Shown here in pieces: positions 46,674-57,094 of a stretch of 64,000 nt of DNA. The notes under the pieces are model-generated. The model was not told the DNA's origin. It made no database searches and saw only the letters and a program-made list of their open reading frames with translations. A program made the position numbers and the translations under genes. This stretch comes from Thalassovita aquimarina (lineage in GTDB: Bacteria > Pseudomonadota > Alphaproteobacteria > Rhodobacterales > Rhodobacteraceae): contig NZ_JADMKU010000014.1 of the NCBI RefSeq assembly GCF_018219815.1, forward strand, positions 47,247 to 111,246, read 5' to 3'. Position 1 is the stretch's first letter. Every line of letters starts with the position of its first letter.

Positions 46674-47420
46674 TCAGTCGATCCGGCGCACAAGGTACTG
46701 GTTGGTGTCGTCGCGTTTCATTTCGAACCGTTTCAGCCCCGCCAGAAGGTCACTCAGCTTCTTCTTGCCGTAGCTTCGGGTATCGAATTCGGGATTGGCC
46801 TGGGTGATGAACTGACCGATCAGGCCCAGCGAATACCATTCGTCGTCTTGGTTGATCGCGTCCATCGCCCGGATCACCAGCCGGGCGGGATCCTCCGCAC
46901 GCACCTCGTCGCCGGAGGCTGTTTCTCCGGCGGCTTTTTCCCCTTTCGAACCCGCGTTGGATTTCGCCGGCGCCGATTGTTCGACAAGGTTCTCGACATA
47001 GATGAAGCGCTTGCACGCCTTGACGAAGGCGGCAGGCGTCTTGCGCATGCCCATGCCGAACACGTCCAGTCCCTGTTCGCGGATCCGGCTGGCCAGGCGG
47101 GTGAAATCGCTGTCCGAGGAAATCAGCACGAAACCGTCGAAACGGCCCGAATGCAGGATGTCCATCGCGTCGATCACCAGCGCGATGTCGCTGGCGTTCT
47201 TGCCGGTGGTGTTGGCGAATTGCTGATGCGGGACGATTGCCAGCGCCGCCAGCTTGTCCTTGGACCATCCCTGCGGCGCACCACCCGAAAAATCACCATA
47301 GATGCGGCGAATGCTCGCCTCGCCCAGCGAAGCGATCTCTTCGAAGATCGGCTCGGCATATTTGGCAGAGACGTTGTCGGCGTCGATCAGGACGGCGAGA
47401 AGGGGCGTACGGTTCGGCAT
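46674..47420 (-). CDS. NYN-domain protein with C-terminal LOTUS/OST-HTH domain
   Basis: 248 aa. The N-terminal NYN (PIN-like RNase) domain has the acidic residues in VLIDADNVS, ASDIALVIDAMDIL and ISSDSDFTRLASRIREQG. An Ala/Gly/Lys-rich linker (about 155-180) leads to a C-terminal winged-helix-like domain (LVIRAMDAINQDDEWYSLGLI, FDTRSYGKKKLSDLLAGL) typical of OST-HTH/LOTUS. Such proteins are thought to cut or bind RNA; none is well studied in this group. The ATG at 47420 gives the natural domain start. It lies 91 bases after the formaldehyde dehydrogenase gene. Confidence 0.87.
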   Translation of the reverse strand: MPNRTPLLAVLIDADNVSAKYAEPIFEEIASLGEASIRRIYGDFSGGAPQGWSKDKLAALAIVPHQQFANTTGKNASDIALVIDAMDILHSGRFDGFVLISSDSDFTRLASRIREQGLDVFGMGMRKTPAAFVKACKRFIYVENLVEQSAPAKSNAGSKGEKAAGETASGDEVRAEDPARLVIRAMDAINQDDEWYSLGLIGQFITQANPEFDTRSYGKKKLSDLLAGLKRFEMKRDDTNQYLVRRID

Positions 47421-47511
47421 GAATGCTCTTTCTTTCTTGGGGCGCGCCCGCTTTGGGCGCACCCGGGGAGGCTTTCGCTTAGATACCTCAAAGATGGGGG
47501 CGCGGAGGGGA

Positions 47512-48624
<1,113 letters not shown>

Positions 48625-48741
48625 CTCGCGTCCTCCAATGTTTGCTGACGGGACACTGCCCCAGATGGGACAGGCGATCAATAAATGCGTCTTCGATGGG
48701 AACCATCGAAATTTTCGATGGTTCTATGGGGCACGTTCGGA

Positions 48742-49176
48742 TTAGTCCATCCGGTAGCTCTTGTGGCAACCGCCACAGGTTGCGCCCAACGCGCCAAGGC
48801 CGGCCTGCACACCTTCCAGTGACCCGGTTTCCATGCCCGAGGCGGCCCGCACCAGGTCATCGGCCTTGGCAGAAAAGTCATCCCAGTTTTCCCAGATCTC
48901 CGGCAATGCTTCGCTCTTGGGGTCGTTTGCGGGGGCTTCGAATGCGTCGGCAATCTGCGCCGCCGATGCCTGCAACGCCGCCGTGGCGGCCGCGGCCCGG
49001 TCGGGATCGAACGCCATCTTGCCCTTGGCCATGCCGCCGATGACGCCGGTTGCGTTCTTGATCTCCTCCATCAACGCCATCCGGGCCTTCACGGTGGGGT
49101 TGCTGACACCACCATGGGCCAGCGCGGTGCCGGCCAGCGCCAGGGTCATCGTCAGTGTAACGGCTGCGTATTTCAT
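48742..49176 (-). CDS. Cytochrome c' (class II)
   Basis: 144 aa. Signal peptide 1-20 (MKYAAVTLTMTLALAGTALA), four-helix bundle body (RMALMEEIKNATGVIGGMAKG) and C-terminal heme site CGGCH at Cys134-Cys137-His138 followed by KSYR, the class II pattern with the fifth ligand only. Cytochromes c' bind nitric oxide and may protect from it. It lies 117 bases upstream of frmA on the same strand. FrmA also reduces S-nitrosoglutathione, so both could deal with NO stress. Confidence 0.92.
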   Translation of the reverse strand: MKYAAVTLTMTLALAGTALAHGGVSNPTVKARMALMEEIKNATGVIGGMAKGKMAFDPDRAAAATAALQASAAQIADAFEAPANDPKSEALPEIWENWDDFSAKADDLVRAASGMETGSLEGVQAGLGALGATCGGCHKSYRMD

Positions 49177-49276
49177 CCTGCTCTCCTATCTGTTCGCGCA
49201 CAGGGTAGAGCTTTCGCCCGGCAAGAAAAGGCCCGATCCCGGCACCCGGCGAAACTTTTCCGACCAGTCCCCGCGC

Positions 49277-49852
49277 CTACAGCGCCTTCAGCCCGCCGAT
49301 GGCGAAATCCGCCGCCAGTTCGGCGTATTCTTCCCGGCTCAGCCCCTTGCCGGGACGGTGCCACATGTAGAACCAGTTCAGCACCGCGAAAACGCTCATC
49401 GTAGCGGCGCGCAGCCGGTCGGGGTTGTCCGCCAGTCGCGGCGCCTGGTCCAGCACAGCCTCGGACATGATGTCGACCAAGCGCCTTTGCGCCGCGATAA
49501 GCGGCCGTTGCTTGTCCTCGGGGAGCACGCCCAGAGCGTCGAGCTGCAGCTTATGCTCTGCATCGGCGTCGGCATAGGCTTCGAGAATGACCCGGATCAG
49601 CCCGCGCATCCCCTCGCTCCGCGCCGCTTCGACAACGTCTGCCAGTTCGGTCAGATGCTCGTCGAGGATATCGTAAAGCAGGTCTTCCTTCGACGCCCAG
49701 TAATGATAGATCAGCGCCTTCGACACGCCGCAGGATTTCGCCGCCCCGGTCATAGAGGCGCGGTCGAACCCATGCGTGGCGAAATAGGCGGCGGCGCCTT
49801 TGCGCAGCGCCGCCCGTTTTTCATCGTGATCGCGTGCCAGTCCGCGCGCCAT
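49277..49852 (-). CDS. TetR-family regulator of the phenylacetate genes (PaaR-like)
   Basis: 191 aa. HTH FDRASMTGAAKSCGVSKALIYHYWASKEDLL in the N-terminal bundle; the ligand domain ends with WFYMWHRPGKGLSREEYAELAADF, typical of TetR regulators next to paa genes. It starts directly after the paaK stop with no gap. The palindrome at 51677 between paaI and paaZ is its likely operator, with phenylacetyl-CoA as the probable inducer. Naming it PaaR is an inference from position. Confidence 0.85.
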   Translation of the reverse strand: MARGLARDHDEKRAALRKGAAAYFATHGFDRASMTGAAKSCGVSKALIYHYWASKEDLLYDILDEHLTELADVVEAARSEGMRGLIRVILEAYADADAEHKLQLDALGVLPEDKQRPLIAAQRRLVDIMSEAVLDQAPRLADNPDRLRAATMSVFAVLNWFYMWHRPGKGLSREEYAELAADFAIGGLKAL

Positions 49853-51163
49853 TCAGCTCTCCTTGGGGCGGTTGTCGATGATCCGCACAGCCTTGCCTTC
49901 GCTGCGCGCCACGTTGCCCGGCTCGGCCACGTTGACCTTGATCGAAATGCCCACGTTGGACTTCACCTTGCCCTTCAGGTCCTTGGCCGCGGTTTCGATG
50001 ATATCGACCGAGGCACCATCGGACAGTTCCACATGGACGGTCATTTCGTCCATCCGGTCGGGGCGTGCAAGTTCGATCTGGAAATGCGGCGCCAGGCCTT
50101 CGACGGTCATCAGCTGCTCCTCGATCTGGGTCGGGAACACGTTAACGCCGCGCAGGATGATCATGTCGTCGCTGCGGCCGGTGACCTTTTCCATCCGCCG
50201 CATGCTGCGCGCGGTGCCGGGCAGAAGCCGGGTCAGGTCGCGGGTGCGGTAGCGGATGATCGGGAAGGCTTCCTTGGTCAGCGAGGTAAAAACCAATTCG
50301 CCCAGTTCGCCATCGGGCAGGACCTCGCCGGTTTCGGGATCGATCACTTCGGGATAGAAGTGGTCTTCCCAGATATGCAGCCCGTCCTTGGTTTCGACGC
50401 ATTCGTTGGCGACGCCGGGCCCGATCACTTCCGACAGGCCATAGATGTCGACCGCGTGCATGTCGAAGGCTTCCTCGATCTCCAGACGCATCGCATTGGT
50501 CCACGGCTCGGCGCCGAAAATGCCCACCTTCAGCGGGCTTTTGCGCGGGTCGAGCCCCTGCTTGGCGTATTCATCAAGGATCGACAGCGCGTAGGACGGC
50601 GTCACGGTGATGCCGTCGGCGCCGAAATCCTCGATCACCCGCACCTGCCGCTGGGTCATGCCGCCCGACACCGGAACCACGGTCAGGCCCATCTTTTCGG
50701 CGCCGCCATGAATGCCCAAGCCCCCGGTGAACAGACCGTAGCCATACGCGTTGTGCAAAACGTCGCCCGGACGCAGGCCCGCGGCGCGCAACGACCGCGC
50801 CACCACGCCGCCCCACATGTCCAGGTCGTTCTTGGTATACCCCACGACGGTCGGCTGACCGGTCGTACCCGATGATGCATGAAGCCGCGAAATCTGCTGA
50901 CGCGGCACCGCGAACATGCCGAAGGGATAGTTGTCGCGCAGGTCCTGCTTCACCGTGAAGGGGAATTTCGACAGGTCAGACAGTGATTTCAGATCGTCGG
51001 GATGCACCCCGGCCTTGTCGAAGCTTTCCTTGTAGAACGGTACGTTGTCATAGGCGTGCTTGAGCGACCACTTCATCCGCTGCAGCTGCAGCGACGCGAT
51101 CTCGTCCCGCGACGCGGTTTCGATATGTTCCAGATCCCCCGGCTTGGGTGACAGGTCTTCCAT
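49853..51163 (-). CDS. paaK: Phenylacetate-CoA ligase
   Basis: 436 aa, standard length. AMP-binding P-loop ASSGTTGQPTVVGYT, NAYGYGLFTGGLG, IFGAEPWTNAMR, DIYGLSEVIGPGVA and the C-terminal ATPase loop RYRTRDLT with KVTGRSDDMIILRGVNVFPTQIEEQL split by normal family spacing. It activates phenylacetate with ATP and CoA, the first step of the aerobic Paa pathway. 48 bases after paaI and directly before the tetR gene. Confidence 0.97.
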   Translation of the reverse strand: MEDLSPKPGDLEHIETASRDEIASLQLQRMKWSLKHAYDNVPFYKESFDKAGVHPDDLKSLSDLSKFPFTVKQDLRDNYPFGMFAVPRQQISRLHASSGTTGQPTVVGYTKNDLDMWGGVVARSLRAAGLRPGDVLHNAYGYGLFTGGLGIHGGAEKMGLTVVPVSGGMTQRQVRVIEDFGADGITVTPSYALSILDEYAKQGLDPRKSPLKVGIFGAEPWTNAMRLEIEEAFDMHAVDIYGLSEVIGPGVANECVETKDGLHIWEDHFYPEVIDPETGEVLPDGELGELVFTSLTKEAFPIIRYRTRDLTRLLPGTARSMRRMEKVTGRSDDMIILRGVNVFPTQIEEQLMTVEGLAPHFQIELARPDRMDEMTVHVELSDGASVDIIETAAKDLKGKVKSNVGISIKVNVAEPGNVARSEGKAVRIIDNRPKES

Positions 51164-51211
51164 GTGAATTCCTCCCGAAATGCCCCGGTTGTGCGTGCGG
51201 GGCGGGCGTTG

Positions 51212-51640
51212 TCAGTCTTCCTCGAAATGCTGGCCGGAGATCTGCCGCGACAGCCCCCGGAACAGCGCAACCTTGCGGCCGTCCTCGCCCGTGACCACCA
51301 CGTCATAGACACCCGACCGGCCCTGCAGCGACACCTCGGTCGCTGTGGCGGTCAGCAATTCGCCGGCCTTGCCGGGGCTGATGAAGGTGATGGTGTTTTC
51401 CTGCGCCACCACGATCTTGTTGTAGCTGTTGCAGGCAAAGGCAAAGGCACTGTCGGCCAGAGTGAAGATATAGCCGCCGTGGCAAATGTGATGGCCGTTC
51501 AGGTGCTCGTCGCGCACCCGCATGGTCATCACCGCTTCCCCCGGGGCGATCCGGGTGATTTCCATCCCCAGGGCCTGGGTCGCCTGATCGGTCGACCACA
51601 TCTGTTCGGCACTGCGTTCGGCGCGGCGTTGCGGCGTCAT
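51212..51640 (-). CDS. paaI: Phenylacetyl-CoA-type hot-dog thioesterase PaaI
   Basis: 142 aa hot-dog fold. Asn48, His54, Gly55 and Asp63 (HLNGHHICHGGYIFTLADSA) match the E. coli PaaI active-site residues Asn46, His52, Gly53 and Asp61 with a constant offset of two. It releases CoA from hydroxylated phenylacetyl-CoA dead ends. The ATG at 51640 has GAGGAGG upstream. First gene of paaI-paaK-tetR, divergent from paaZ. Confidence 0.93.
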   Translation of the reverse strand: MTPQRRAERSAEQMWSTDQATQALGMEITRIAPGEAVMTMRVRDEHLNGHHICHGGYIFTLADSAFAFACNSYNKIVVAQENTITFISPGKAGELLTATATEVSLQGRSGVYDVVVTGEDGRKVALFRGLSRQISGQHFEED

Positions 51641-51676
51641 GATGTCCTCCTCGATACCCGGTAATCCTGACATATA

Positions 51677-51690
51677 ACCGACCGGTCGGT
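51677..51690. promoter_or_regulatory. Palindromic operator between paaI and paaZ
   Basis: ACCGACCGGTCGGT, a perfect 14-base palindrome (extended by A and CAA) midway in the 110-base divergent gap. It fits the size and symmetry of a TetR-family operator and is placed to control both transcripts. The tetR gene at 49277 is the natural binder. Confidence 0.78.
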
Positions 51691-51750
51691 CAATAGTGTT
51701 GAAATCCTCTTCGCTTTGACGCAGGATGCACGCCAATCGGAGGAACGAAC

Positions 51751-53772
51751 ATGCTGAAACCAGAAAGCTACGCCGCCGGACGCTGGATCGCGCCGGGCGA
51801 AACCGCCACCACCGTCATCGGCCCGGTCAGCGGCGAACCGATCGCCGTCGCGGGCGGGGCCGCGATCGACATGCAGGAAATGCTGGATTACGCCCGCGAT
51901 ACCGGCGGCCCGGCCCTGCGCGCGATGACCTTTCATGAACGCGCCAAGATGCTCAAGGCGCTGGCGGCCTATCTCGACGGCCGCAAGGAAGAACTCTACG
52001 CCCTCAACCCGCTGACCGGCGCGACCCGCCGCGACGGCGCCATCGATATCGACGGCGGCATCGGCACGATGTTCGTCTTTGCCTCCAAGGGGCGGCGCGA
52101 AATGCCCGACGGCCATGTCTATATCGACGGCGACGTCGAACAGCTGTCGCGCAAGGGCACCTTCCTCGGGCAGCATATCGCGGTGCCGCTGCAGGGCGTC
52201 GCGGTGCATATCAACGCCTTCAACTTCCCGGTCTGGGGTATGCTGGAAAAGCTCGCCCCGACGCTGCTGGCGGGGGTTCCCGCCATCGTCAAACCGGCGA
52301 CCCAGACCTCCTACCTGACCGAGGCCTGCTTCCGCATGATGATCGAATCGGGCCTGCTGCCCGACGGCGCGGCACAGCTGATCGTGGGGCGCACCGGCGA
52401 CCTTCTGGACCGGCTGGGCGCGCAGGACGTGGTCAGCTTCACCGGCTCGGCCGACACCGCGAACATGCTGCGCTCGAACCCGAATCTGCTGCGCAATTCG
52501 ACCCGGTTCCTGGCCGAACAGGACAGCCTGAACGCGGCGATTCTCGGCCCCGACGCCGCCCCGGACAGCCCCGAATTCGCCCGCTTCATCAAGGAAGCGA
52601 CCACCGAAGTCACCGCCAAGGCGGGCCAGAAATGTACCGCCATGCGCCGCCTGATCGTTCCGGCGGAACAGCTGGACAACGTGGCCAAGGCGTTGTCGGA
52701 AAAGCTCGGCAACACCGTGCTGGGTGATCCCGCGGCCAAGGAAACCCGCATGGGCGCGCTGGCCTCTCTGGATCAGAAGGCCGACGTACTGAACCGGCTT
52801 GAAACGCTCGCGGCGGAAACCCGGCTGATTTGCGGCGGCCCCGATGCGCTGTCCGACAATCTGAGCACCGGCGCCTATCTGCCGCCGACCCTGCTGGCCT
52901 GCGACGATCCCGACAGCGCCACCGCGGTGCACGAAGTCGAAGCCTTCGGCCCGGTGACGACGCTGATGCCCTATCGCGACCTGCCCCATGCCGCCCAGCT
53001 TGCCAATCGCGGCGGCGGTTCTCTGGTCAGCTCGCTGTTCACCAACGATCCCGGCGTCGCGCGCGACGTGACGCTCGCCAGCGCCGCGTGGCATGGCCGG
53101 ATCTACATCGTGGGCCGCGCCTCGGCGGATGAGGCGACCGGCCACGGATCACCCCTGCCGCACATGGTGCATGGCGGCCCCGGCCGCGCCGGTGGCGGCG
53201 AGGAACTGGGCGGTGTGCGCGGCGTTCTGCACTACATGCAGCGCACCGCGATCCAGGGCAGCCCCGACATGATCAGCGCGATCACCGGGACGTGGATCAA
53301 GGGATCGGCGGAAACCACCGGCCCGCAGCATCCGTTCCAGCGCGCCTTCAACGAAATCGCGATCGGCGAAACCATCCATACCGATCCGCGTACGGTGACG
53401 CTCGACGATATCGAACATTTCGCCCATTTCACTGGCGACACCTTCTATGCCCACATGGACGAAGAGGCGGCCAAGGCGAACCCGTTCTTCCCCGGCCGGG
53501 TGGCGCATGGCTACCTGCTGCTCAGCTTCGCCGCCGGTCTGTTCGTGCAGCCCGATCCGGGTCCGGTTCTGGCCAATACCGGCCTGAACGGTCTGAGCTT
53601 CCAGAAACCGGTCAGCCCCGGCGACGCCATCAAGGTGCGGCTGACCTGCAAGCGCAAGACCAAGCGCACCGACACCTATGGCGAGGTCGCCTGGAACGTC
53701 ACCCTGACCAATCAGGACGACGAACAGGTCGCCGAATACGAACTGCTGACCATGGTCAGCTACGACCGCTGA
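51751..53772 (+). CDS. paaZ: Bifunctional oxepin-CoA hydrolase / 3-oxo-5,6-dehydrosuberyl-CoA semialdehyde dehydrogenase
   Basis: 673 aa. Aldehyde-dehydrogenase half (1-520) with Glu256 (FLAEQDSLN) and Cys295 ([10 protein letters not shown]), the same positions as in E. coli PaaZ. MaoC-like hydratase half (about 530-673) with Asp563 and His568 ([12 protein letters not shown]) and [12 protein letters not shown]. It opens the oxepin ring of the phenylacetyl-CoA pathway and oxidises the aldehyde. Ribosome site GGAGGA precedes the ATG. Both active sites look intact. Divergent from paaI-paaK. Confidence 0.97.
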   Translation: MLKPESYAAGRWIAPGETATTVIGPVSGEPIAVAGGAAIDMQEMLDYARDTGGPALRAMTFHERAKMLKALAAYLDGRKEELYALNPLTGATRRDGAIDIDGGIGTMFVFASKGRREMPDGHVYIDGDVEQLSRKGTFLGQHIAVPLQGVAVHINAFNFPVWGMLEKLAPTLLAGVPAIVKPATQTSYLTEACFRMMIESGLLPDGAAQLIVGRTGDLLDRLGAQDVVSFTGSADTANMLRSNPNLLRNSTRFLAEQDSLNAAILGPDAAPDSPEFARFIKEATTEVTAKAGQKCTAMRRLIVPAEQLDNVAKALSEKLGNTVLGDPAAKETRMGALASLDQKADVLNRLETLAAETRLICGGPDALSDNLSTGAYLPPTLLACDDPDSATAVHEVEAFGPVTTLMPYRDLPHAAQLANRGGGSLVSSLFTNDPGVARDVTLASAAWHGRIYIVGRASADEATGHGSPLPHMVHGGPGRAGGGEELGGVRGVLHYMQRTAIQGSPDMISAITGTWIKGSAETTGPQHPFQRAFNEIAIGETIHTDPRTVTLDDIEHFAHFTGDTFYAHMDEEAAKANPFFPGRVAHGYLLLSFAAGLFVQPDPGPVLANTGLNGLSFQKPVSPGDAIKVRLTCKRKTKRTDTYGEVAWNVTLTNQDDEQVAEYELLTMVSYDR

Positions 53773-53817
53773 GGCCCGCAAGCGGGCCGCGGGCCGGGCC
53801 GTTCAGGCCCGGCCCGC
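53773..53817 (+). terminator. Double hairpin after paaZ
   Basis: GGCCCGC-AA-GCGGGCC (53773-53788) directly after the stop, then a 12-base perfect stem GCGGGCCGGGCC-GTTCA-GGCCCGGCCCGC (53789-53817). T-run weak. Very stable structure, probably a terminator. Confidence 0.7.
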
Positions 53818-53863
53818 CTTCAAGACACTTGATTTGCGCCCGCTTTGGCGCGATTCTGTTTGT

Positions 53864-54208
53864 ATGACCATGCAAACCCCCACGCCCTTCCCCCGGCAGG
53901 GCATTCCCGAACAGGTCGCCTTCGACCGCAAGGAACTGGGCGTGATCCTCGGCCTTTACGGCCGCATGGTCGCCGCCGGCGAATGGCGCGATTACGGCAT
54001 TTCCTACCTGCGCGACATGGCCGTGTTCTCGATCTTCCGCCGCACCGCCGAAAACCCGCTTTACCGCATCGAAAAACGCCCCAAGCTGCGCAACAGGCAG
54101 GGCCAGTATTCGGTCGTCGGCATGGACGGGCAGGTGCTGAAACGCGGTCAGGACCTGAAAGCGGTTCTCAGGGTGCTGGAACGCAAGCTGATCCGCGCGG
54201 TGGAATAA
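53864..54208 (+). CDS. DUF2794-domain protein
   Basis: 114 aa. QVAFDRKELGVILGLYGRMVAAGEWRDYGISYLRDMAVFSIFRR in pieces, then PLYRIEKRPKLRNRQGQYSV, are the DUF2794 blocks common in alphaproteobacteria. Function unknown. Start at 53864 (MTMQTPTPF), with ATG at 53870 as alternative. Located between paaZ and the convergent NlpC/P60 gene. Confidence 0.9.
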   Translation: MTMQTPTPFPRQGIPEQVAFDRKELGVILGLYGRMVAAGEWRDYGISYLRDMAVFSIFRRTAENPLYRIEKRPKLRNRQGQYSVVGMDGQVLKRGQDLKAVLRVLERKLIRAVE

Positions 54209-54254
54209 TCCCGGCAGGATACCGGCGAAACCGGAACGGCGCCGGGCTGGACCT

Positions 54255-55106
54255 TCAGCCCTCGCCCTGTTTGCCCTTCGCCCGTGGCAACCGCCGATGC
54301 GCCGTCACCGGGCCGTCGCCCTGCGCCGCGATCCGCTTGATCGCCGCTTCCATGTCTTCGTGGGTCACCGTCATCGTGAAGGCATTGGCGTGCAGGATCC
54401 GCCCGCGCCCGGCGACCAGCGCCACGTGCCCCTTCCAGAACAGAAGATCGCCGCGCCGAGGCTTGGTCCCTTCGGGCAGCAGCCGGCCCAGCCCGGCTTC
54501 CTGCTGATCGCTATCACCGGGACAATCCAGCCCGCAGGCCTGGCAGGCCGCCTGTACCAGCCCGGAACAATCGATGCCCCAGATGCTGTTACCGCCCCAC
54601 AGGTAGGGCGCGCCAAGATAGCGCTCGGCTTCCGCCACCACGTCACTGGCAAAACTGTCGACCGGCCGGACATGCTGCAACGGCATGTACCCCTCGGCCA
54701 GCACCAGGAACCCGTCCTCTTCGCCGGTGGCGCGCAACCTCGACCCCAGGCTCAGCGCCATCCGTTCGGGCGATTTGAAATTGGGCGCGGAATAGACATG
54801 GGTCGAGCGCGCGGTGACCTTGTGGGTGGTCGGGCGCCGATCCTCCAGATCCTGCGCCCGTAGATACCCGACATAGCCGTCGCGTTCGCATTGCACGAAG
54901 GCCCAGCCGTCGCGCGATTCGAACCTCTGCACCGCCTCGCCCATCACCAGTTGCCGCTCGCGCCGGCCCAGCGGCGCGTTCAGCAGATCGACAACGGGCC
55001 GCGCCACCAGGCGCCTTTCGCCCTCGGTATAAAACGGCGCGTCGACCTTCCCCCGCAGCGATACTGCGGCAACCCGTGCATTCGCCGGGATCAGACGTCG
55101 GTCCAT
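54255..55106 (-). CDS. NlpC/P60 (C40) cell-wall peptidase with SH3-like domains
   Basis: 283 aa. Two SH3-like domains (about 30-90 and 95-150) precede the NlpC/P60 domain with catalytic Cys180 (GIDCSGLVQAAC), His227 (WKGHVALV) and His239 (ILHANAF). Such enzymes cut the gamma-D-Glu/diaminopimelate bond in cell-wall peptides, often in recycling. No signal peptide is seen, so it may act in the cytoplasm. Three bases after the aminopeptidase gene, suggesting joint peptide breakdown. Confidence 0.92.
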   Translation of the reverse strand: MDRRLIPANARVAAVSLRGKVDAPFYTEGERRLVARPVVDLLNAPLGRRERQLVMGEAVQRFESRDGWAFVQCERDGYVGYLRAQDLEDRRPTTHKVTARSTHVYSAPNFKSPERMALSLGSRLRATGEEDGFLVLAEGYMPLQHVRPVDSFASDVVAEAERYLGAPYLWGGNSIWGIDCSGLVQAACQACGLDCPGDSDQQEAGLGRLLPEGTKPRRGDLLFWKGHVALVAGRGRILHANAFTMTVTHEDMEAAIKRIAAQGDGPVTAHRRLPRAKGKQGEG

Positions 55107-55109
55107 CGG

Positions 55110-56495
55110 TTACAGCCCCAATACGCCCGGCAAGGCTTCCAGCAGCGCCCGCGCGCCCATGCCGACCCCGCCCTTGGGCCGTGCCGGAGCGGCCTTCGGC
55201 TGCCAGCCATAGATGTCGAAATGGGTGTAGCGGGTATCGTCACCGGCAAACCGGCGCAGGAACAGCGCCGCGGTGATCGCGCCGCCGAACCCGCCCTTGG
55301 GCGCGTTGTCCAGATCGGCAATTCCCGGCTCGATATCGTCCTCGTAGGGGTCCCAGAACGGCAAACGCCAAACCGGATCGGCCACCTTGGCCCCGGCACC
55401 GTCCAGCGCCGCGGCGATGGCATCGTCATCGGTGAAATAGGGCGCGATGTCCGGGCCTATCGCCACCCGCGCCGCGCCGGTCAGCGTCGCCATCGACAGC
55501 ATCAGGTCGGGATCGCCCTCGGCGCCATAAGCCAGCGCATCGGCCAGCACCAGCCGCCCCTCGGCGTCGGTATTGTTGATTTCCACCGTCAGCCCCTTGC
55601 GCGAGGTCAGGATATCCTGCGGCCGGAAGGAATTGCCCGACACGGCGTTTTCCACCGCCGGGATCAGCGCCTGCAGCCGGATCGGCAGGCCCAGTGCCAT
55701 GATCATGTGCGCCAGCCCCAGAACCGTGGCCGCGCCGCCCATGTCCTTCTTCATCAATCCCATGCTGGCGCCCGGTTTCAGGTTCAGGCCACCGGTGTCG
55801 AAACATACGCCCTTGCCCACCAGCGTCAGCTTCGGACCGCTGTCGCCCCAGTTCATCTCGATCAGCCGCGGGGCCTTGTCGCTGGCCCGGCCCACCGCGT
55901 GGATCATCGGGAAATTCCGCTCCAGCAGGTCATCGCCAAGGATCACCGCGAATGTCGCCCCGTGTTCCGCCGCCAGCTGCGCCGCTGCCGCTTCCAGCGC
56001 TTCCGGCCCCATGTCGCAGGCGGGCGTGTTGATCAGGTCGCGGGTCAGGCACTCGCCCGCGGCGATGATTTCCAGCCGCGCCGCATCGACGCCGGCGGGC
56101 GGCAGCAGATGCACCTCCGCCCCGCCATTGCCAGCGTAGCGGTTGAACACATAGGACGACAGCAGCCATCCCAGAGCTTCCTCCTCGACCCTGTCCTCGG
56201 GCAGGCCGGAAACGATTTCATAGGCCCCGTCCGGCAGCGACGGCACCGCGGCGGCAAGGTGGAAGCGGCCGCGCTTGCGCTGCACTTCGGTGCCATAGCC
56301 GATCAGCACCGCCTCAGGCATGCCCTCGGCGCCGGGGATCAGCAGGGCCTTGCCGATCGCGGGCTTGAAACCGCTGCCATGAACCCAGGTCTGGATCCGG
56401 GCCGGTTGCCGGTCGAGCCAGTCTTGCAACGCATGTTTGTCGACGACATGAACTGGAATCGCGGCTTCGCTGGATTGGGCAAATCGGGGCGTCAT
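55110..56495 (-). CDS. Leucyl aminopeptidase family (M17) protein
   Basis: 461 aa. Metal-binding and catalytic core TLVGKGVCFDTGGLNLKPG, the MKKDMGGAATVLGLA stretch, and the signature NTDAEGRLVLADAL. Two zinc or manganese ions would be bound. It removes N-terminal residues from peptides in the cytoplasm. The ATG at 56495 (MTPRFAQSS) has AAAGG upstream; the longer reading would overlap the next gene. Likely operon with the C40 peptidase. Confidence 0.93.
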   Translation of the reverse strand: MTPRFAQSSEAAIPVHVVDKHALQDWLDRQPARIQTWVHGSGFKPAIGKALLIPGAEGMPEAVLIGYGTEVQRKRGRFHLAAAVPSLPDGAYEIVSGLPEDRVEEEALGWLLSSYVFNRYAGNGGAEVHLLPPAGVDAARLEIIAAGECLTRDLINTPACDMGPEALEAAAAQLAAEHGATFAVILGDDLLERNFPMIHAVGRASDKAPRLIEMNWGDSGPKLTLVGKGVCFDTGGLNLKPGASMGLMKKDMGGAATVLGLAHMIMALGLPIRLQALIPAVENAVSGNSFRPQDILTSRKGLTVEINNTDAEGRLVLADALAYGAEGDPDLMLSMATLTGAARVAIGPDIAPYFTDDDAIAAALDGAGAKVADPVWRLPFWDPYEDDIEPGIADLDNAPKGGFGGAITAALFLRRFAGDDTRYTHFDIYGWQPKAAPARPKGGVGMGARALLEALPGVLGL

Positions 56496-56560
56496 CGGAT
56501 CGGGCCTTTCTGTCTGATTTCCAGCCCAGCCTACGCCAACCACCGCAGCCTGCAAGGGGA

Positions 56561-56959
56561 TCAGACCGAAAGATCCTGCAAATCCCACAGCGCCGACATC
56601 GACTGTTCCCCGATACGCAGGAGACGCGCCAGCGTCGCCGCCAGCGCCACCGTGTCATCACGGTCAAGACAATCGACGACATTGCGCGCCGCATCGGCCA
56701 GCGACATCATCCCGATCTGTTCTGAAATGACGATCTGCGACCGCAGGTTCCGGCGCATTTCCCGCCGCTGCCCGACCTGGTACAGCCGCTGACACGCGCT
56801 CATCCGCAACGCCAATGCCTCGACCGCGCGTGAAATGATATCTTCCGCCGAGGTATCGCCGAACTGACCGTATAGATGGGACAGTCGGTCGCGGCTCATC
56901 CGCACGCCTTCTTCCGGGGTAAGGGGAATGATCTGCTTTGCGCTGGTATTGTCGGACAT
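56561..56959 (-). CDS. Hypothetical helical protein
   Basis: 132 aa, predicted all-helical and without signal peptide: EEGVRMSRDRLSHLYGQFG, AEDIISRAVEALALRMSACQRLY, RREMRRNLRSQIVISEQIGM, DAARNVVDCLDRDDTVALAATLARLLRIGEQSM split over four helices. The arrangement is reminiscent of an HPt-like bundle but no phospho-acceptor His is visible. Family not recognised. 65 bases before the aminopeptidase gene on the same strand. Confidence 0.75.
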   Translation of the reverse strand: MSDNTSAKQIIPLTPEEGVRMSRDRLSHLYGQFGDTSAEDIISRAVEALALRMSACQRLYQVGQRREMRRNLRSQIVISEQIGMMSLADAARNVVDCLDRDDTVALAATLARLLRIGEQSMSALWDLQDLSV

Positions 56960-57094
56960 GGAACCCTCCTGCCCGCCCAGATTAGGCGGCGATAGGTTCT
57001 CAAAAGGTTGAGGCCGGCAATGTTTTCCCTCGAAAACTGCTCAAATCCGCGCTAATGACCGCTGTCGAAGCGACATAAACGCAAGGACGATGAC

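Noticed and set aside
47441..47461. Hairpin GCGCCC-GCTTT-GGGCGC considered as frmA terminator
   Set aside because: On the minus strand it is followed by an A-rich, not T-rich, stretch, so it does not fit an intrinsic terminator.
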